Assembly: GCF_002902685.1 (NCBI RefSeq)
Contig: NZ_PPRN01000013.1
Coordinates: forward strand, 1-64,000
Reading direction: 5' to 3'
Origin: Staphylococcus pettenkoferi
GTDB lineage: Bacteria; Bacillota; Bacilli; Staphylococcales; Staphylococcaceae
Length of the DNA: 64,000 nucleotides
Shown here: positions 10,325 through 19,218 of the stretch, in pieces
Numbering within the stretch: position 1 is the stretch's first letter
Layout: each line of letters starts with the position of its first letter
Position numbers and translations under genes: made by a program
Notes under the pieces: generated by a model
What the model saw: the letters and a program-made list of their open reading frames with translations, nothing else
The model's database searches: none
What the model was told of the DNA's origin: nothing

Positions 10325-11314
10325 TTAGTCATCAAATTTGATAATGATTCGACCGGAGTTGTCATGTTGCAGTACTTTGTCTACGTAGTCTTCAAGGTCA
10401 TCAAATGAAATCGTCGTCTTAATATCGTGTAATTGGTCTGGTTTTAAGTCTTTAGCGAGTCGACGCCAAATCTTCGTACGCATCTTCATTGATGCAGTGA
10501 CGGAATCAATACCGATAATATTGGCGCCTCTTAAGATGAATGGGAAGACACTACTTTCGAAATAATTGCCACCTGTCATCCCAATCAAGGCGAGACTACC
10601 ATTGTGGTGGAGTTGCTTAAGTACTTGAGCAAGACTTGAACCACCGACTGGATCTACTGCCGCTTGCCATTGACGCTTCGCTAGCGGTTTCTTGTCATAG
10701 TCTTCGATACGTGGGATGACTTCTTTGGCACCTAATGCTTTTAGGTTATCTTCTACGTCATCTTTACCTGTACTTGCGATAACATCATAGCCAATGGCGT
10801 CTAACATCATCATCGCCAATGTGCCCACGCCGCCTGTTGCGCCACGAACGAGTACGCTTTCACGTTCGACAGAGAGGCCGTTGTGCTCTAACTCCTCAAT
10901 TGCTAAACCAGCTGTAAAGCCAGCAGTTCCATAGATCATCGCTTCTTCGAGTGTGAGATCTTTCGGTTTCTTCACAATCCACTCCTCGTTAACACGCGCA
11001 TATTCACTGAAACCGCCATAGTGACTCACGCCGAGATCGTAACCTGTCACAATGACCTCGTCGCCAGCTTCAAACGCAGGAGTGTCGGAATGTTCGACGA
11101 CACCAGCCAAATCGATACCTGGCACCATAGGATAACTTTGTACAATCTTATTATCTTTAGTCGTTGCTAGGGCATCTTTGTAGTTGATACCTGAATATTT
11201 CACTTTGATCAAGACATCGCCGTCAGGTAGGTCGTCTGTAGTGAAGTCTTGAAAGCCTTTAGAGAATTCGCCATCTTGTTGATTCACGACATAAGCTTTA
11301 AATGTTTCGGACAT
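10325..11314 (-). CDS. YhdH/AcuI-type MDR oxidoreductase
   Basis: This zinc-independent medium-chain dehydrogenase of the YhdH/AcuI branch (acryloyl-CoA or quinone reductase-like) is 329 aa from the chosen start. It has a GroES-like domain (YSGINYKDALATT, PMVPGIDLAGVVE) and a Rossmann domain with GATGGVGTLAMMML near residue 157. The long frame opens at 11380. I chose the ATG at 11314 (MSETFKAYVV) because aaaggagtg lies 7 bp before it and family homology begins there. It probably reduces an alpha,beta-unsaturated carbonyl substrate with NADPH. The substrate is not determinable here. Confidence 0.85.
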   Translation of the reverse strand: MSETFKAYVVNQQDGEFSKGFQDFTTDDLPDGDVLIKVKYSGINYKDALATTKDNKIVQSYPMVPGIDLAGVVEHSDTPAFEAGDEVIVTGYDLGVSHYGGFSEYARVNEEWIVKKPKDLTLEEAMIYGTAGFTAGLAIEELEHNGLSVERESVLVRGATGGVGTLAMMMLDAIGYDVIASTGKDDVEDNLKALGAKEVIPRIEDYDKKPLAKRQWQAAVDPVGGSSLAQVLKQLHHNGSLALIGMTGGNYFESSVFPFILRGANIIGIDSVTASMKMRTKIWRRLAKDLKPDQLHDIKTTISFDDLEDYVDKVLQHDNSGRIIIKFDD

Positions 11315-11497
11315 TTCTGGCACTCCTTTACCTATAGTAATGTATAACGCCAATGTACCACTTCGACTCAGTGGACTCAATTAGTTTGCGTATCGTTTTA
11401 GGGACGACTTTTGACCATTTTACAGTTAAAATAAGTCAATTTTACGAAAGTTATAAATACGATGTTGACGGGGATGAGAAAGCATTTTATAATTAAT

Positions 11498-11512
11498 TGA
11501 AAATGATTATCA
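11498..11512 (+). promoter_or_regulatory. Fur box before fepA
   Basis: TGAAAATGATTATCA differs from the 7-1-7 Fur consensus TGATAATNATTATCA at one defined position. It lies 54 bp before the fepA start, so iron-replete cells should repress the fepABC operon. Confidence 0.85.
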
Positions 11513-11565
11513 AATGATAAAATGTTAGCAATTAGCAACTAAAATTTATGTTATGAGGTGGCAAC

Positions 11566-12414
11566 ATGAAAAAACTTTCAGCAGTATTACTCTCTTCAGC
11601 GTTACTACTTGGTGCGTGTGGGTCGAATGATGGTCACAAAGACAACAAAGATAGCTCGAAAGACAGTGATGTGAAGTCTGAGTTGAAACAAGCAACGAAA
11701 GATTACAAGTCATACACGAGTGAAGAATTGGATAAATTCTTGAAAGGGACTGAAGATTTCGTTAAAGCTGTGAAAGCAGACGATATGGACAAAGCGAAGG
11801 AACTGTATCCGAAAGTGCGTATGTACTATGAACGATCTGAACCTGTAGCTGAAGCGTTTGGCGATTTAGATCCTAAGATTGATGCGCGTTTAGCGGATAT
11901 GGAAGAAGAGAAGAAAGCGGACGAATGGACAGGTTACCATAAGATTGAACGTGACCTTTACGAACGCAAAGCAATTACAGATACAACGAAGAAAGATGCC
12001 GATCAATTATTGAAAGATGCGAAAGAACTTCATGCGAAAGCAGATACGTTAGACATTACGCCGAAGTTAATGCTTCAAGGTTCTGTTGATCTCTTGAACG
12101 AGGTTTCGACTTCTAAAGTATCAGGTGAAGAAGAAATTTATTCTCACACAGACTTGTACGACTTCAAAGCCAATATTGAAGGTGCACAAAAGATTTATGA
12201 ACTGTTTAAACCTGCATTAGAGAAGAAAGATAAAAAGTTAAGCGACAAATTAGAGAAGAAATTTGCGAAAGTGAATGGTTTACTCGATAAATTCAAGACT
12301 GACGATGGCTACAAGTCATATGAAGAAGTTTCGAAAGCGCAACGTAAAGAATTTGCGGATGCGGTTAACGAACTTGGTGAACCATTGAGTCAAATGGCTA
12401 AGGTTAATCAATAA
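11566..12414 (+). CDS. fepA: FepA: iron-binding lipoprotein (EfeO/EfeM family)
   Basis: This is a 282-residue lipoprotein with signal peptide and lipobox LLGAC (Cys18), a charged linker, and a helical EfeM/EfeO imelysin-like domain. That domain carries the conserved patterns YERSEPVAEAFGDLD, EWTGYHKIERDLY and a late EEIYSHTDLYDF block, where acidic and His residues bind iron. In S. aureus FepA works with FepB and FepC for ferric iron uptake. The gene is first in a Fur-controlled operon, and its stop overlaps the fepB ATG (TAATG). Confidence 0.9.
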   Translation: MKKLSAVLLSSALLLGACGSNDGHKDNKDSSKDSDVKSELKQATKDYKSYTSEELDKFLKGTEDFVKAVKADDMDKAKELYPKVRMYYERSEPVAEAFGDLDPKIDARLADMEEEKKADEWTGYHKIERDLYERKAITDTTKKDADQLLKDAKELHAKADTLDITPKLMLQGSVDLLNEVSTSKVSGEEEIYSHTDLYDFKANIEGAQKIYELFKPALEKKDKKLSDKLEKKFAKVNGLLDKFKTDDGYKSYEEVSKAQRKEFADAVNELGEPLSQMAKVNQ

Positions 12415-13637
12415 TGGAACATAATAACGACACAAGACCGACATACTCACGTCGGTCTTTTCTCAAAATGTTAGGTATTGGCAGTGCAGGTGTGGCGATT
12501 GGCGCAAGTGGTGTAGGCGGAGTATGGTCGTTTAAGTCGGCGTTCGATACGCCTGAAGACGAACCGCATCAATCTTACCAGTTTCATGGCAAAGTTCAGC
12601 CAGGAATCACGACACCACATCAGAAGAATTTAAATTTGGCTGTACTTGATTTAAAGACGAAAGATTTGAGTGCAGTAAAGAAGATGTTTAAGCAGTGGAC
12701 GACGTATTCTGAAGCGATGATGCAAGGGGATGTGGTTGGTAAAAATTCCGACAATACCTTGTTACCTCCGATTGATACAGGAGAAGCGGTCGGTATTGAT
12801 GCGAGCCGCTTAACTTTGACCTTTGGCGTGAGTAGTAGTTTTATGTCTAAGTTAAAGCTGGACCACAAGAAACCGAAGAATTGGAAAGACTTACCCCATT
12901 TTTCTCGTGATCAGTTACAGAAGGCGTATACAGGCGGAGATATTATGATTCAAGCATGTGCAGATGACCCGCAAGTCGCTTTCCATGCGATTCACAACTT
13001 GATTCGACCATTTTTAGATACGGTAAAAGTACGTCGGTCTGAAACGGGTTTCGTGTCCGGAAAGCCGAAAGAGACGCCGCGTAATATTATGGCTTTTAAA
13101 GATGGGACAGAGAATCCGCGTTCGACGAAAGACTATAAAGATTACGTGTTTATTGATGAAGGTTGGGCGAAACATGCGACATATTGTGTGTTGCGTAAAA
13201 TCCAAATTCATATCGAAACGTGGGATCGTACGGCACTTGAGGAGCAAGAAGCTACCTTTGGTCGACATCGTCACTCTGGTGCTCCACTTGGCAAGAAAGA
13301 TGAATTTGATGAACTTGATTTGGATGCGAAAGACAGTACTGGACAACCTACGATTCCAGCTGATGCACATGCGCGTTTAGCGAAAGAAGCGCGCACGCAT
13401 ATTCTACGTCGTGCTTACAATTATATGCGCGGAACGAGTGATGATACTGGGAACTATGATACAGGCTTACTGTTTATTAGCTTTCAGAAAGATCCTCAAC
13501 AATTTATAGACATTCAGAACAAACTTGGCAATGTAGATAAGTTAAATGAATACATTACACATCGTGGTTCAGGGCTATTCTTGATGTTACCAGGCGTGCG
13601 TAAGGGAGGTTATCTCGGTGAGACGTTGTTTAATTAA
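12414..13637 (+). CDS. fepB: FepB: Tat-exported Dyp-type heme peroxidase (EfeB)
   Basis: The protein is 407 aa. The twin-arginine signal SRRSFLKML (residues 12-20), with a following hydrophobic stretch, sends the folded, cofactor-loaded enzyme through the Tat pore. The body is a dye-decolourising peroxidase with the FKDGTENPR (GxxDG) motif near residue 228 and C-terminal heme-side residues around RRAYNYMRG. In the FepABC/EfeUOB systems it oxidises Fe2+ or acts on heme outside the membrane. The Tat translocase genes lie just downstream on the other strand, and FepB is their best-known substrate in staphylococci. Confidence 0.92.
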   Translation: MEHNNDTRPTYSRRSFLKMLGIGSAGVAIGASGVGGVWSFKSAFDTPEDEPHQSYQFHGKVQPGITTPHQKNLNLAVLDLKTKDLSAVKKMFKQWTTYSEAMMQGDVVGKNSDNTLLPPIDTGEAVGIDASRLTLTFGVSSSFMSKLKLDHKKPKNWKDLPHFSRDQLQKAYTGGDIMIQACADDPQVAFHAIHNLIRPFLDTVKVRRSETGFVSGKPKETPRNIMAFKDGTENPRSTKDYKDYVFIDEGWAKHATYCVLRKIQIHIETWDRTALEEQEATFGRHRHSGAPLGKKDEFDELDLDAKDSTGQPTIPADAHARLAKEARTHILRRAYNYMRGTSDDTGNYDTGLLFISFQKDPQQFIDIQNKLGNVDKLNEYITHRGSGLFLMLPGVRKGGYLGETLFN

Positions 13638-15333
13638 AGTACTCCTAATCTCACTACTCATTATGTCCTTTTGTGTAGGACAAGCGCGTATGGCTGAAGA
13701 GACTTCCTTTAGTGACGTTTATGCGACGATCACAGATGCGAAACAACATTTAGATGAGAGTCACATATCGAAGAAGACGAAGCAAGAGGATTTGAAGCAT
13801 GTTAAAAAGCAAATCGATGCTTTAAAAGTGAATGATTCTAAAAAGGGCCAAGAAGTGCAGAAAGCGTTAGAGGGTGTTAACGTCTCATCTTCATCTAAAA
13901 AGACAACAACGCAATACAGTGATTTGACGAAAGCGTTAATTGACTACGAACAACAAGTAAATAAAAAAGATGATAGCGGCGAAATTAAACAGCTCAAAGC
14001 TGCTATTAAAGGCAAAGATAAGGATTTTACCACTGCAATCAAGAATAAAGATCAAGAGAAATTGAAATCGCTGAACAGTGAAGTGAATTCTGTGTGGAAG
14101 AATCATGAATCTGTCATTCGTAATAAAGATGTTGGTAAGTATGGCGAGATTGAAGTCGGCCTCATGCAGATGCGAGTAGCGATTGAGAAAGAACCACTAA
14201 ATATTTCAAAGGTTGAGCGTGCTTGGAATACGTTCCAATCGTCTATCAATAGCGCAGACCAAACGACTTCCTCGAAAGATAAAGGGAAATATCAACCGAG
14301 TCAGTTAAATGAACAACTCGATGAAGCGATACGTGCAATTGATAATGATCAACTCGACAAAGCAGATGCGGCCCTCACGCAGTTTGTGAAGATTTGGCCT
14401 TATGTTGAAGGTGAGATTCAAACTAAAAATATAGGTTTGTATACACAAATTGAGAATCAAATTCCATATTATCAAGGTATTCTGAGTGAGAAGGCGAAAG
14501 ATGATGTGAAACAAGGGCTTATCGAGTTAAATAAAGGCATCGCAGATACGATTCAAGTTCAACATTATACGTCGCTTGATGTGATGCTAATCTTTTTACG
14601 TGAAGGTTTGGAAGTCCTACTTATCATTATGACGCTTACAACGATGACACGTGAGATGAAGGATCGTCGCGGTACAACAAGTATCATTAGTGGTGCGATT
14701 CTAGGTGGCTTATTGAGTTTAGGTATTGCGCTCCTGTTCATCCACCTCTTAGGCGAGACAGGTGTGTTGAGAGAAAGTATGGAAGCGGGACTGGGTATCA
14801 TTGCTGTAATTCTGATGTTTATCGTCGGTCTGTGGATGCATCGCCGATCGAGTGCGGCACGTTGGAATGCGATGGTTGAACAGATTTATAAGAATGCCAT
14901 GCAGCGCAATAATCTCATCTTACTCGGTGTGATTGGCTTGATTACTGTGCTGCGTGAAGGTGTCGAAGTGATTGTGTTCTACCTCGGTATGATAGGCAAT
15001 ATTACCGCGTGGCAGTTTGTGTCAGGGATTGTTTATGCGGTCGTCATACTCGTGATTTTCGGCCTGTTGTATCGCTATATCGTGAAATTGATTCCGTTAC
15101 ATTATATTTTTAAAGTTCTCACTATTATTTTGTTTATAATGACTTTTAAAATGCTAGGAATGAGTGTGCAAAAATTACAATTACTCCACATGATTCCGAG
15201 ACATGACTTACCAGGGGTACCAACGCTCAGCTGGATTGGCTGGTACCCGACGATTGAGTCAATAGGAGCCCAAGTTGTGTTGCTTCTCGCTATTGGTATC
15301 TATCTCATGTTAGCTAATAAAAAAGAACAGTAA
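13618..15333 (+). CDS. fepC: FepC: high-affinity iron permease (FTR1/EfeU family)
   Basis: This 571-residue protein has a signal sequence, a helical extracytoplasmic domain of about 290 residues, and an FTR1-type permease with about seven membrane helices. The two iron-binding REGLE motifs of the family are present: REGLE starting at residue 328 and REGVE starting at 446. The GTG start at 13618 lies inside the 3' end of fepB, 20 bp before its end, behind gggagg, so translation is coupled. It is the membrane channel of the FepABC ferric iron uptake system. Confidence 0.9.
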   Translation: MRRCLIKVLLISLLIMSFCVGQARMAEETSFSDVYATITDAKQHLDESHISKKTKQEDLKHVKKQIDALKVNDSKKGQEVQKALEGVNVSSSSKKTTTQYSDLTKALIDYEQQVNKKDDSGEIKQLKAAIKGKDKDFTTAIKNKDQEKLKSLNSEVNSVWKNHESVIRNKDVGKYGEIEVGLMQMRVAIEKEPLNISKVERAWNTFQSSINSADQTTSSKDKGKYQPSQLNEQLDEAIRAIDNDQLDKADAALTQFVKIWPYVEGEIQTKNIGLYTQIENQIPYYQGILSEKAKDDVKQGLIELNKGIADTIQVQHYTSLDVMLIFLREGLEVLLIIMTLTTMTREMKDRRGTTSIISGAILGGLLSLGIALLFIHLLGETGVLRESMEAGLGIIAVILMFIVGLWMHRRSSAARWNAMVEQIYKNAMQRNNLILLGVIGLITVLREGVEVIVFYLGMIGNITAWQFVSGIVYAVVILVIFGLLYRYIVKLIPLHYIFKVLTIILFIMTFKMLGMSVQKLQLLHMIPRHDLPGVPTLSWIGWYPTIESIGAQVVLLLAIGIYLMLANKKEQ

Positions 15334-15340
15334 AAAATAT

Positions 15341-15383
15341 ACCAGTTATAGAAAGGAAAGTTCCTCATCTATAACTGGTTATT
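15341..15383. terminator. Bidirectional terminator between fepC and tatC
   Basis: ACCAGTTATAGA at 15341-15352 pairs perfectly with TCTATAACTGGT at 15368-15379. An A-rich flank on the left gives T-rich tails on the - strand. The hairpin overlaps the tatC stop codon. Confidence 0.8.
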
Positions 15384-16062
15384 TGTGTGAAGTATGTCTA
15401 TGATGCGTCCAACGTACAATTACCATACTCAGTTCAAATAAAACGACGATAGGCAAGGTCAAGATGATGTTAAGCATGAGATCTGGTGGCGCGATGACGC
15501 TTGCTAAGACGAAGCTGATAAAGTAAATATATTTCCGATAATGGCGATATTCAGTGATATCAAAGATCTGTAAGTAAGCGAGTCCGTGTAAGATGATAGG
15601 TATTTGGAACAGCACGCCAAAGGTCAGTAACCATCTGATGAGTTCGACTAAATATTGTCGCATACCTATCACGGGTTGAATATGCATCATGACAGCTAAA
15701 CGGTAGGACCACTGAATAATGTAGGGAAAGACGAGAAAGTAACTCAGTAAGATACCACATACAAATAGAATGAGTGACCCTAAACTATAGCGCCAAACGA
15801 AGTTGCGTTCGTGTTGTCGCAGTCCAGGGACGATAAAGCGCCATATTTGATAGAACACAAAGGGTGAACTGATACATAAGCTCACAAAGAAGATGACTTT
15901 GATATAGAGTTGAATCAATTCAGTGTAGCTAAAGGTATGTAGGAAGACCTTACCCGGTGTAATGAGGTGGATAAACGATGATAACCACCAATGTGAGGTG
16001 AAGTAACTTCCTACAAACACGATGCTAATGAAGGTGAGTATAGCGATACAACGTCGTCTCAA
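15379..16062 (-). CDS. tatC: Sec-independent translocase subunit TatC
   Basis: This 227-residue, six-helix membrane protein has the TatC hallmarks FYQIWRFIVPGLRQHERN after helix 2 and the C-terminal VLASVIAPPDLMLNIILTLPIVVLFELSM. TatC recognises the SRRxFLK signal and, with TatA, forms the minimal Gram-positive Tat translocase. It follows tatA by 28 bp on the same strand and converges on fepABC, whose FepB product is a Tat substrate. Confidence 0.95.
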   Translation of the reverse strand: MRRRCIAILTFISIVFVGSYFTSHWWLSSFIHLITPGKVFLHTFSYTELIQLYIKVIFFVSLCISSPFVFYQIWRFIVPGLRQHERNFVWRYSLGSLILFVCGILLSYFLVFPYIIQWSYRLAVMMHIQPVIGMRQYLVELIRWLLTFGVLFQIPIILHGLAYLQIFDITEYRHYRKYIYFISFVLASVIAPPDLMLNIILTLPIVVLFELSMVIVRWTHHRHTSHK

Positions 16063-16090
16063 CTCATCGAAATGCTCGAATAACGTATAA

Positions 16091-16321
16091 TTATTTGGAT
16101 GATTTACGTTGTTGTTTGGAAGGTCTACTGGGTGTTTCTAATGAATCTGATTCTTCTTCGTCATCGATGTGCTTCGTTGCAGATTTAAATTCACGTAACG
16201 TATCTCCAATTGCTTTGCCAAATTGAGGGAGTTTCTTAGGTCCAAAGATGATGAGCGCGATAATGCTAATAATGACGAGGCTTGTAGGTCCTGTCATGCC
16301 AAGGATGAAGAGATTTTCCAT
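16091..16321 (-). CDS. tatA: Sec-independent translocase subunit TatA
   Basis: This 76-residue protein has an N-terminal membrane helix, the FGPKKLPQFGKAIGDTLREFK hinge and amphipathic helix typical of TatA, then a charged tail. It oligomerises with TatC to form the pore for folded proteins. It is the first gene of the tatAC operon, with gaggaaactgc before the ATG. Confidence 0.95.
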   Translation of the reverse strand: MENLFILGMTGPTSLVIISIIALIIFGPKKLPQFGKAIGDTLREFKSATKHIDDEEESDSLETPSRPSKQQRKSSK

Positions 16322-16449
16322 AGCAGTTTCCTCTTTTCAGTTTTGTATTTTTTCTTTAACTATATTCTAGTTGAGAAATATTATCAATATTTATGTGGGA
16401 AATGTCATTAATTTTACGCAAAGTGGGTAATAAATTAACGTTATTCATA

Positions 16450-16477
16450 TTGTGCGACCCACCAATTTGAGTATAAT
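16450..16477 (+). promoter_or_regulatory. SigA-type promoter before the 16508 GNAT gene
   Basis: TTGTGC, a 16-bp spacer and TATAAT fit a housekeeping promoter about 30 bp before the GNAT start. Confidence 0.55.
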
Positions 16478-16507
16478 AAGGATATTATGAAAGTAAGGGG
16501 ATTGAGA

Positions 16508-17029
16508 ATGAGCGAATTTGTTGCAGTAAAGAAGTCAGACGTAGCGCAGTTAAGTGAACTGGCGCAATACACGTTTAAAGAGACATTTAAAGATGCGTAT
16601 TATACAGAAGAAGACTTTCAGCGTTATTTCGAAGAGAGCTTGAGTGAAGAGGTCTTGCTTGGAGAGCTAGAGCATCCTGAGTCGTGGTTCTACTATTATA
16701 TGGAGGATGGCGACATCGTGGGTTACTTTAAATTTAATATAGGTACAGCGCAGACAGAACCCATGGGCAAGGATTACTTTGAAGTTCATCGTATTTATTT
16801 GTTACCACATGCGCAAAAGGGTGGCCGTGGTAAGGAAATTATTCGCTTTGCGGAAGAGAAGGCACGTGAATTGCAGAAACCGAAGATCTGGTTAGGTGTA
16901 TGGGAAGAAAATGATTATGCTGTGCAATTCTATCAAAGTCAAGGCTTTCGACAAACAGGTACACACGAATTTCGAACAGGTGATGTCGTTGACCATGATT
17001 TAGTGATGGAGAAAGTGTTGGAGGATTAG
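16508..17029 (+). CDS. GNAT-family N-acetyltransferase (RimI/PaiA-like)
   Basis: This 173-residue acetyltransferase has VHRIYLLPHAQKGGRGKEII (acetyl-CoA loop) near residues 96-115 and the later NDYAVQFYQSQGF block common to the PaiA-type branch. I chose the ATG at 16508 (MSEFVAVKK) over the upstream in-frame ATG at 16487. A ribosome site (aagggga) lies 7 bp before 16508, and the upstream ATG has none. Substrate unknown. It is a single gene with its own promoter and terminator. Confidence 0.85.
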   Translation: MSEFVAVKKSDVAQLSELAQYTFKETFKDAYYTEEDFQRYFEESLSEEVLLGELEHPESWFYYYMEDGDIVGYFKFNIGTAQTEPMGKDYFEVHRIYLLPHAQKGGRGKEIIRFAEEKARELQKPKIWLGVWEENDYAVQFYQSQGFRQTGTHEFRTGDVVDHDLVMEKVLED

Positions 17030-17046
17030 GTTATAAGTGATAAGAG

Positions 17047-17089
17047 AAGCGGAACTGAAATTGCACGTCATTTCAGCTCCGCTTTTACT
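17047..17089 (+). terminator. Terminator after the 16508 GNAT gene
   Basis: AAGCGGAACTGAAAT (17047-17061) pairs with ATTTCAGCTCCGCTT (17070-17084) with one mismatch, followed by TT and a T-rich tail. It also lies before the converging gene that ends at 17108. Confidence 0.8.
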
Positions 17090-17107
17090 TATATTTCGTG
17101 TGATTAT

Positions 17108-18787
17108 CTAACGTTTCATTATAGATTGAATTAACATTCCAATTTGTTCATAAGACGGATTGGTCTCACTTACGTATGGATTGGATTTCAACTCAGTCAT
17201 TTGATGACTAATCAAATCATTATGCAATGCTTTCGCATCACTATAACGTACTGTTGAAAGTGATTGCATGACATCATCGTATACACCGCTATGCTTATCT
17301 ATTTCATCTTGATTTGGTGTGTATTGGCAGACCGTTTTACCCGTAGCTAAAGCGTCAAAGATGAGTGAAGCATAGTCCGTTAGCACCACATCAGCAACAA
17401 GTATTAAATCTTGCGTTTCGAGGTTGTTTGGTGCAGAAATAGCATGTTCAAGTTCATCAGGGCCTTCACTCTCAGGATGTGGACGATAAATGACGTTATA
17501 TTTATTGACTAAGCCGTCGCTGATTGGAAGCAAGGCATCATCAGCTTTGCCAGTGTGGCGACTTGGGACATAAAGTAATGTAGGTTTGTCGGAATCGAGT
17601 TTAAGTTCTTGGCGAATAAAGGATAAATAAGGCTTGTCAGTCACTTTGTCAAATAAATATCGTACACGTGGATAGCCACAGGTCACGAAATCGAGGTGTT
17701 GTGATGGAAATGCAGTTTCAAAGTAAGGTTCACTCGCCTCCGTATCACATACGAGATAGTCTTGTTGCCGCCATTTGTTGAATTGAACTACACGTTCACG
17801 ATGATTCATAGATAGTGCGTCGTAACGATCTAGGAAGCGTCTTTGAATAGGTGTGCCATGCCATAGTTGAATGATCTTCCCATTAGGCTGCAAATCGCTC
17901 GGTATCAAATCTTCGAGAATAACCACTTTCGCACTTTCAATCATCTTCACCGTTTCTTTCGTTTCTGGTGTTAAGAAATTTGGGCCCTTAACGTCTTTCG
18001 TGATGAAATAGACGGGCGTCTTCGAATTATGCTTTGCGAGATAGTTGAATAAATAACGTGTATTGCCACGGAATTGGTAATTAGGGCCTAGGACAACGAT
18101 ATGGTCTTGCACTTTCGAAGTGTCTTTTTCATAAATATACGCTTCATTTTTAAACTGTTTCAACGCACGTTGTTGTTTAATGTTGTATAAAAAGTGGGGC
18201 GCCTTGAACCCGAAGCGTCGTAACCATTGATGCTCTGGGCGAACATCTTCAGACACCTCAGTTTGCTTACTGCGATAAGGTAACGAATGACGGTGTTCGT
18301 AAGCCAAGACGTTAAGTAACATTTGTGTCGTTGGTTCGTAATCGTGTTCTTGAATAATGTCCCATAAGCCAGCGCTCGTCGTAAAGGTATCAGTAAAGTT
18401 AAAGACGACATGGCTATCTACTGCAGCCTCACTATTGAGTAAGTTCAGTAAAGCTAAGTCGAATAAATGGTCGACATGATAATCTTTGAGGATGCCTAAG
18501 GCTGTCTCGATATGAAAGATCACGTTAGGATAATGATTATTATTATTCATCCAAGCGTTAAAGTGTCCTTGTGCTGTACTGAAACATTGTGACTCGTTGA
18601 GGTACACACCATCGACTGCATAATCCACGATCATCGTTTGAGGTTGGAGTTGCACAGCTTCGAGCATATCCTCGTCAATCTCGATACGTGAATCTTCAAT
18701 GATAAAGTGTGTGTACGATTTCTGTTGCAATGTTTCAAGTTGTGACTCTAAAGTTGACCAATCATCTAACTGGATACGTTTTATCAT
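17108..18787 (-). CDS. CDP-glycerol glycerophosphotransferase family protein
   Basis: The protein is 559 aa. The C-terminal 330 residues are a TagB/TagF-type glycerophosphotransferase domain with the signature IQLWHGTPIQRRF near residue 312, YRPHPESEG near 435 and DVVLTDYASLIFDALATGK near 470. The N-terminal 200 residues are a separate alpha/beta region without a recognised motif. Such enzymes transfer glycerol phosphate from CDP-glycerol to wall or glycan polymers at the cytoplasmic membrane face. It is not in a tag/tar cluster here. The GT4 gene upstream on the same strand suggests a shared minor polymer. The specific acceptor is unknown. Confidence 0.85.
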   Translation of the reverse strand: MIKRIQLDDWSTLESQLETLQQKSYTHFIIEDSRIEIDEDMLEAVQLQPQTMIVDYAVDGVYLNESQCFSTAQGHFNAWMNNNNHYPNVIFHIETALGILKDYHVDHLFDLALLNLLNSEAAVDSHVVFNFTDTFTTSAGLWDIIQEHDYEPTTQMLLNVLAYEHRHSLPYRSKQTEVSEDVRPEHQWLRRFGFKAPHFLYNIKQQRALKQFKNEAYIYEKDTSKVQDHIVVLGPNYQFRGNTRYLFNYLAKHNSKTPVYFITKDVKGPNFLTPETKETVKMIESAKVVILEDLIPSDLQPNGKIIQLWHGTPIQRRFLDRYDALSMNHRERVVQFNKWRQQDYLVCDTEASEPYFETAFPSQHLDFVTCGYPRVRYLFDKVTDKPYLSFIRQELKLDSDKPTLLYVPSRHTGKADDALLPISDGLVNKYNVIYRPHPESEGPDELEHAISAPNNLETQDLILVADVVLTDYASLIFDALATGKTVCQYTPNQDEIDKHSGVYDDVMQSLSTVRYSDAKALHNDLISHQMTELKSNPYVSETNPSYEQIGMLIQSIMKR

Positions 18788-19218
18788 AATTTATCCCTCT
18801 ACTCACAAGTTATTTATTACATCATACCACGCTTCTCGGAAGACATTAAAGCTTGACCTACTGGAGAAGAGGTGTATGATATCCATAAATTAGAATCTAT
18901 AATTCAATAAAAATACATTTAATTTTCAATGTTAAAACTCTCGCTTGCTAAGGGGGCCACACTCAACTAATTCTTTTCGCTCAAAGAGCTTAAAGAATGG
19001 ATTTTCGTTGTGACCGTGTTCCCTCAAGCGTCTTGAGTACACATTGAAAATTATTTTATATTACAATCTAATAGAAGTTTCTTTAATCTCATACACTATT
19101 CTCATTTAAGGTCTTAAGTTTCTCTCTATAGTAATTAACATTTTCTAAATGCTAAATTATATACTAATGTATAATCTTCCATTTATAATTTGTTGAATAA
19201 ATAAAAGTTAGACACCTG
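18788..19218. other. Gap holding one 132-bp palindromic repeat
   Basis: About 430 bp between the two - strand glycan genes. It holds a full copy of the 132-bp family A element at 18921-19052. Nothing else coding is seen. Confidence 0.6.
18921..19052 (-). repeat. Family A palindromic repeat, copy A1 (132 bp)
   Basis: It is bounded by perfect 12-bp inverted repeats AATTTTCAATGT and ACATTGAAAATT and contains the core TGGATTTTCGTTGTG. The whole unit folds into one long imperfect hairpin. It lies opposite in orientation to copies A3 and A4. Confidence 0.85.

Noticed and set aside
11315..11380. A 22-codon N-terminal extension of the YhdH-like enzyme
   Set aside because: Family homology and the ribosome site both begin at the ATG at 11314. 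The extension has no ribosome site.
18921..19052. CRISPR repeats or STAR elements as an explanation for the intergenic repeats
   Set aside because: The repeats are far apart, 130-150 bp long and palindromic, with no regular spacers. They also lack the short GC-rich STAR core.
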